Source: Umboniibacter marinipuniceus
GTDB lineage: Bacteria > Pseudomonadota > Gammaproteobacteria > Pseudomonadales > DSM-25080
Direction: 5' to 3'
Assembly: GCF_003688415.1 (NCBI RefSeq)
Contig: NZ_REFJ01000007.1
Span: forward strand, 1 to 64,000
DNA length: 64,000 bases
Below are positions 60,853 to 64,000 of this stretch, piece by piece. Position 1 is the stretch's first letter. The number at the start of each line of letters is the position of its first letter. Below the pieces are notes generated by a model that had not been told where the DNA came from, made no database searches, and was given only the letters and a program-made list of their open reading frames with translations. Made by a program: the position numbers and the translations under genes.

Positions 60853-62322
60853 TCAATCATTTTTCGTCGACGTCTCTGGCAACTCAAGATTTGCTTTACC
60901 TACTAGCTCGGCATCCAATTCTTTGGTTACAGACACGCCCAGCTCATTGAACTCGGCCGCTTGCTTAATTAGATTTCCGCGCCCAGTTGATAATTGCCCT
61001 AATGCCTTGTCGTAGTGCTCTCGAGCTTGATCAATACCTTTGCCAACTCGTGACATACTCTCTAGGAACAGCCTTAGCTTGTCGTAGAATTTAGCGGCGC
61101 GGGTCGCTAGTTCGGCGCTGTGTTTACTTTGATCCTCAAAACGCCACAGCTGTCTGACGATATTTAGACTGGTTAATAGCGTAGTTGGCGTTGCCACTAG
61201 GACATTTTGTTCTATCGCTCTCTGGTACAAGCTTTCATCGTATCTAAGCGCTTCCACATAAGCCGATTCGATGGGAATGAACATGATCACGACTTCCGGC
61301 GAATTCAGCTCCGGTAGGTTGTAGTAATTTTTATTTGCCAGCTCCGTAATACGAGCACTAACAGCTGCCGCGTGCTCAGCAAGCGCTGCGGTTCGCAGGT
61401 CGTCGTCCTCAGCATTGACAAACCGTGTATACGCGGCCAATGATGTCTTGGCGTCAATGATTAAATGCTTTTCTTGAGGCAGATAAACGATGGCATCGGG
61501 GCGCTGCTGCTTGCCATTCGCATCCGTAAACCCTTTCTCGCGGGTGTAGTCAGTACCCAGACGCAATCCCGAACTGTCTAAGACATTTTCGAGCATCAGC
61601 TCACCCCAGTTACCTTGCAACTTCTTTTGACCTTGAAGTGCACTGGTTAGCGCATCGGCTTTGTCAGTGATTTGTCGGTTTAACTCCTGAAGCCCGATCA
61701 ACTCTTGGCGAAGCGCACTACGTTGTTTCAACTCTTCAACATGTATTGACTCAACCTTCTCCCGGAAACCCTTCACGTCGATCTGCAGCGGCTGCAAAAG
61801 CTGCTTGATGGAATCCTCACTTTGTAATTTGAATGCCTGCCCCTTCTTCTCCAACACCTCTTGGGCGAGCTGCTCAAACTCATTCTTCAGCTGCTCTCTA
61901 CTGGCTTTAAAGTCGGCGAGCTGTCGAGCAAAACTCGCCTCTCTTTCCTTCGAGGTGGCCGCCTGCTCTGCGAGCTGCTCCTTTGCCGCAGAGAGTGCTA
62001 CTTGAACGACACTCAATTCCTGTTCCCTGCTTTCTGCTTGCTGAGCTAAACGCTGTTGCTCCGCTTCCTTGGCTTCCAGCAGTGCTCGGGCTCGCTGTAG
62101 TTGGCGATCGTTGTTTAGATTGGTCTGCTGAATTTCCGCTAACTCGGCGGCCATCTTGTCAGCTTCGACGGCACGCTGACGGTGGGCTTGTAGTGCTAAC
62201 TCTGCGGATTGCAGCGCTTGGCCAGTACGCTGGTATTGTCTCAGCCACAGCAACGCCATGACCACCATTATCAGTACCAGTCCCGCGCACGCGCCGGCCA
62301 AAGCCAGTATGTCAATTTGCAT
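60853..62322 (-). CDS. rmuC: DNA recombination protein RmuC
   Basis: RmuC limits inversions and rearrangements at short repeats, and the family is linked to nuclease-like folds. An N-terminal membrane anchor (IDILALAGACAGLVLIMVVMALLWLRQYQ) is followed by a long coiled coil (about 35-210) and the RmuC domain (about 215-450). The domain has GNWGELMLENVLDSSGLRLGTDYTREK, PDAIVYLPQEKHLIIDAK and FIPIESAYVEAL. At 489 aa it is typical. Its start overlaps the MATE gene's end by 11 bases, so they form an operon. Confidence 0.93.
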   Translation of the reverse strand: MQIDILALAGACAGLVLIMVVMALLWLRQYQRTGQALQSAELALQAHRQRAVEADKMAAELAEIQQTNLNNDRQLQRARALLEAKEAEQQRLAQQAESREQELSVVQVALSAAKEQLAEQAATSKEREASFARQLADFKASREQLKNEFEQLAQEVLEKKGQAFKLQSEDSIKQLLQPLQIDVKGFREKVESIHVEELKQRSALRQELIGLQELNRQITDKADALTSALQGQKKLQGNWGELMLENVLDSSGLRLGTDYTREKGFTDANGKQQRPDAIVYLPQEKHLIIDAKTSLAAYTRFVNAEDDDLRTAALAEHAAAVSARITELANKNYYNLPELNSPEVVIMFIPIESAYVEALRYDESLYQRAIEQNVLVATPTTLLTSLNIVRQLWRFEDQSKHSAELATRAAKFYDKLRLFLESMSRVGKGIDQAREHYDKALGQLSTGRGNLIKQAAEFNELGVSVTKELDAELVGKANLELPETSTKND

Positions 62323-63667
62323 CTTTCATCTCCGCTAATAGCTGCCTCTCCAAACGAGATTTCGCCAGTCGTATACAGTAAAAAATAGCGAGTACACCAA
62401 ACACAAAGCCGCCCAATGAAAAGCCAACAATGGCTCCTTCAGCACCAAACCACTCGGCGCCCAGCCAAACGAAGGGTATAACGCCTAAACTGTTCCGCAA
62501 GAAATTGGCTGCCGTGGCAAAACCCGGTCGCCCCATATTATTGAAGCCTGCGTTCGCAACAAATAGCGCCCCCATCGCGCAGGTAAGCGGAATCGCGAAA
62601 TAGCAGAAAGCGCTTACCACTTCGGCAACTTGCCCCTCCGCCCCAAATAGCATGAGGATATAGGGTAGGCTAACTACCATGAGCAACCAAAGCACGGCCG
62701 TGTAAGCACAGCTAAATTTAACCGAGGTCTTCAACGTGTCAATTACCCGCGGGTACTGACCCGCACCAACGTTCTGCCCAATAATCGGCCCCACCGCACC
62801 CGATAGCGAATAAAATACTGCGAACGCGACGGGCGTAATCTTCGAGATAATAGCGGAACCAGCTACCGCGGTAGTACCAATTTCAGCCAGCTTATAGGTG
62901 AGCAGTGCCATGCCAATTGGCGTGGCGAAGTTGGTGAGCGTTGTTGGGAGTGCAAAGCGCGCAATCATGCCCGCCTCAGCTCGAAAATGCTGCCAGTTGA
63001 TTCGCGCCAGCATAGGGTGAACCTTCAACACTGCGTAGAGCGCGAAGCAAGCCATGGTAACCCTCGCGGCTGCCGACGCCATTGCGGCACCTTCAATACC
63101 CCATTCGAAATAGAAGATAAAAATCGGGTCAAGAATAAGATTTACCAAAGCGCCGGCAAGCATCATGGACATCGCCCGCTTTGCGTCACCCAGTGCACGC
63201 ACAATGGCATTGGCGGAGGTTGCGATGACCATCACAGGAAAGAATGGCAACAACCACGCGCTGTAGCGATACGCCAATTCAGCGGCGCGTCCAGTAGCAC
63301 CTAACCACGCCAGCAGCTGATCCAGCAATGGGAAGGTAACTAGGGCAATGGCCACCGCGACGATAGATGAAAAAAGCATGATATTGGAGGCGGTTGCCTT
63401 CATCTTCGCTTCGTTAGCTTGACCGATAGCCTTAGAGACCAGCGCTAACATCGCTACCGATAGGCCAATGCCAATAGATTGGGTAAAGAAAAGGATAACC
63501 CCAGCAAAGCCAATTGCCGCCAAGATATCGTGGTCACCCAGTTGACTAAGAAAAATAAGATCCGTTAAATCAACGCCGAAGATGGCCAATAGGCCAACGG
63601 TTGACGTTGCCGACATCACTAGAATGTGATTGAGCACGTTTCCCTGAGTAAAGTCCTTCTTCGCCAT
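62312..63667 (-). CDS. MATE-family multidrug/metabolite efflux transporter
   Basis: This 451-aa protein has twelve predicted membrane segments in two MatE repeats. It shows the usual internal pseudo-symmetry, e.g. ILFFTQSIGIGLSVAMLALVSKAIGQ and VAFAVFYSLSGAVGPIIGQNVGA, plus the conserved GQ/GxxxG positions. It most likely exports organic cations or metabolites using H+ or Na+. The ATG at 63667 is supported by upstream GGGA and the shorter N-terminus that suits the family. Cotranscribed with rmuC. Confidence 0.92.
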   Translation of the reverse strand: MAKKDFTQGNVLNHILVMSATSTVGLLAIFGVDLTDLIFLSQLGDHDILAAIGFAGVILFFTQSIGIGLSVAMLALVSKAIGQANEAKMKATASNIMLFSSIVAVAIALVTFPLLDQLLAWLGATGRAAELAYRYSAWLLPFFPVMVIATSANAIVRALGDAKRAMSMMLAGALVNLILDPIFIFYFEWGIEGAAMASAAARVTMACFALYAVLKVHPMLARINWQHFRAEAGMIARFALPTTLTNFATPIGMALLTYKLAEIGTTAVAGSAIISKITPVAFAVFYSLSGAVGPIIGQNVGAGQYPRVIDTLKTSVKFSCAYTAVLWLLMVVSLPYILMLFGAEGQVAEVVSAFCYFAIPLTCAMGALFVANAGFNNMGRPGFATAANFLRNSLGVIPFVWLGAEWFGAEGAIVGFSLGGFVFGVLAIFYCIRLAKSRLERQLLAEMKDAN

Positions 63668-63830
63668 GAATCCCAACCTGAAAATAAATCGAATGCTTAA
63701 TTTAACAGTTTTAGCGCTCAGCAACGAAACAAATTTAGGTCTAGGCTAAATAAACCCGAAGCTGCTATAGTTCCCCGCAGTAAACAAAATTTCTTATCGG
63801 AAATTTTCGACCGTATTAAATGAGATTCCT

Positions 63831-64000
63831 ATGGCTTTAAGCATTTTTGACATTTTTAAGATTGGAGTTGGCCCCTCTAGCTCGCACACGATTGGCCCAA
63901 TGTGGGCAGGTCGCTACTTTTTAAACGAGCTCATCGCACGTAATGAACTTGAGAAGGTCGCGCGGATAAAAGTTGGCCTCTACGGTTCCTTGGCGCTTAC
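63831..64000 (+). CDS. sdaA: L-serine dehydratase (ammonia-lyase), partial at window end
   Basis: Only the first 56 codons are in the window. [30 protein letters not shown] is the characteristic beginning of the iron-sulfur L-serine dehydratase (SdaA/SdaB/TdcG family), which deaminates serine to pyruvate and ammonia. The next residues ([13 protein letters not shown]) also fit. The 3' end lies beyond position 64000, so full length and cysteine ligands cannot be checked. Confidence 0.92.
   Translation, partial: MALSIFDIFKIGVGPSSSHTIGPMWAGRYFLNELIARNELEKVARIKVGLYGSLAL

Overview
The window looks like ordinary chromosome from a free-living, probably aquatic gammaproteobacterium. The evidence is the gene content: RluF, RlmE, YbiT-type ABC-F, TrxC with its zinc ribbon, HemN, RmuC, YajQ, FadL/OmpP1, a TonB-dependent receptor and the arginine succinyltransferase (AST) genes. 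Base composition is balanced. I see no integrase, transposase, phage gene, CRISPR array or plasmid function, so no horizontally acquired island is evident. The genus cannot be named from sequence alone.

Layout. 1-7 kb: secreted carboxylesterase, tRNA-Arg(CCG), lipoprotein alkyl-sulfatase, and a PLP enzyme followed by an Lrp-type regulator. 7-12 kb: Old Yellow Enzyme reductase, YbiT-like ABC-F, RluF with a long basic tail, RlmE. 12-18 kb: TrmH-family RNA methylase, FadL porin, small membrane and lipoprotein genes, retinol-saturase-like FAD enzyme, small lipoprotein. 18-26 kb: aldehyde dehydrogenase and phosphotransferase pair, TonB receptor, and divergent from it a three-gene set of GT1 glycosyltransferase, tandem-cupin protein and TetR regulator. 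26-33.5 kb: M28 peptidase, Mpo1-like protein overlapping a patatin/Omp85 outer-membrane phospholipase, HemN, two-gene ABC exporter. 33.7-39.3 kb: secreted DUF4329-like protein, DUF2855, DUF1543, an A-rich repeat field, DUF1853, tRNA-Thr(TGT), 6-phosphogluconate dehydrogenase and a 54-residue basic protein. 39-46 kb: hybrid histidine kinase, M14 carboxypeptidase, YajQ, unknown protein, acyl-CoA synthetase, diguanylate cyclase. 46-53.4 kb: Lrp regulator and class-III aminotransferase divergent from M20 hydrolase-astA-astD-astB. 53.5-64 kb: subtilase, 2OG-Fe(II) oxygenase, EamA exporter, TrxC, HEPN-like protein, MBL hydrolase, PYROXD2-like oxidoreductase, methyltransferase, RmuC, MATE transporter and the start of L-serine dehydratase.

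How genes work together. The clearest pathway is arginine catabolism by the AST route. AstA, AstD and AstB are translationally coupled, but no standard astC or astE is in the cluster. A carboxypeptidase-G2-like M20 enzyme heads the operon and a class-III aminotransferase sits divergently, so both missing steps may be filled locally. The second candidate system is the GT1/bicupin/TetR set facing a TonB receptor across a promoter region with three inverted repeats. It looks like a regulated uptake and conjugation module for an unknown small molecule. Lipid handling recurs (FadL, Mpo1-like, patatin-porin, acyl-CoA synthetase, alkyl-sulfatase).

Other notable points are three minisatellites with different units (12, 8 and 14 bp) next to gene ends, and three proteins in which a normally conserved catalytic or metal-binding histidine is replaced.
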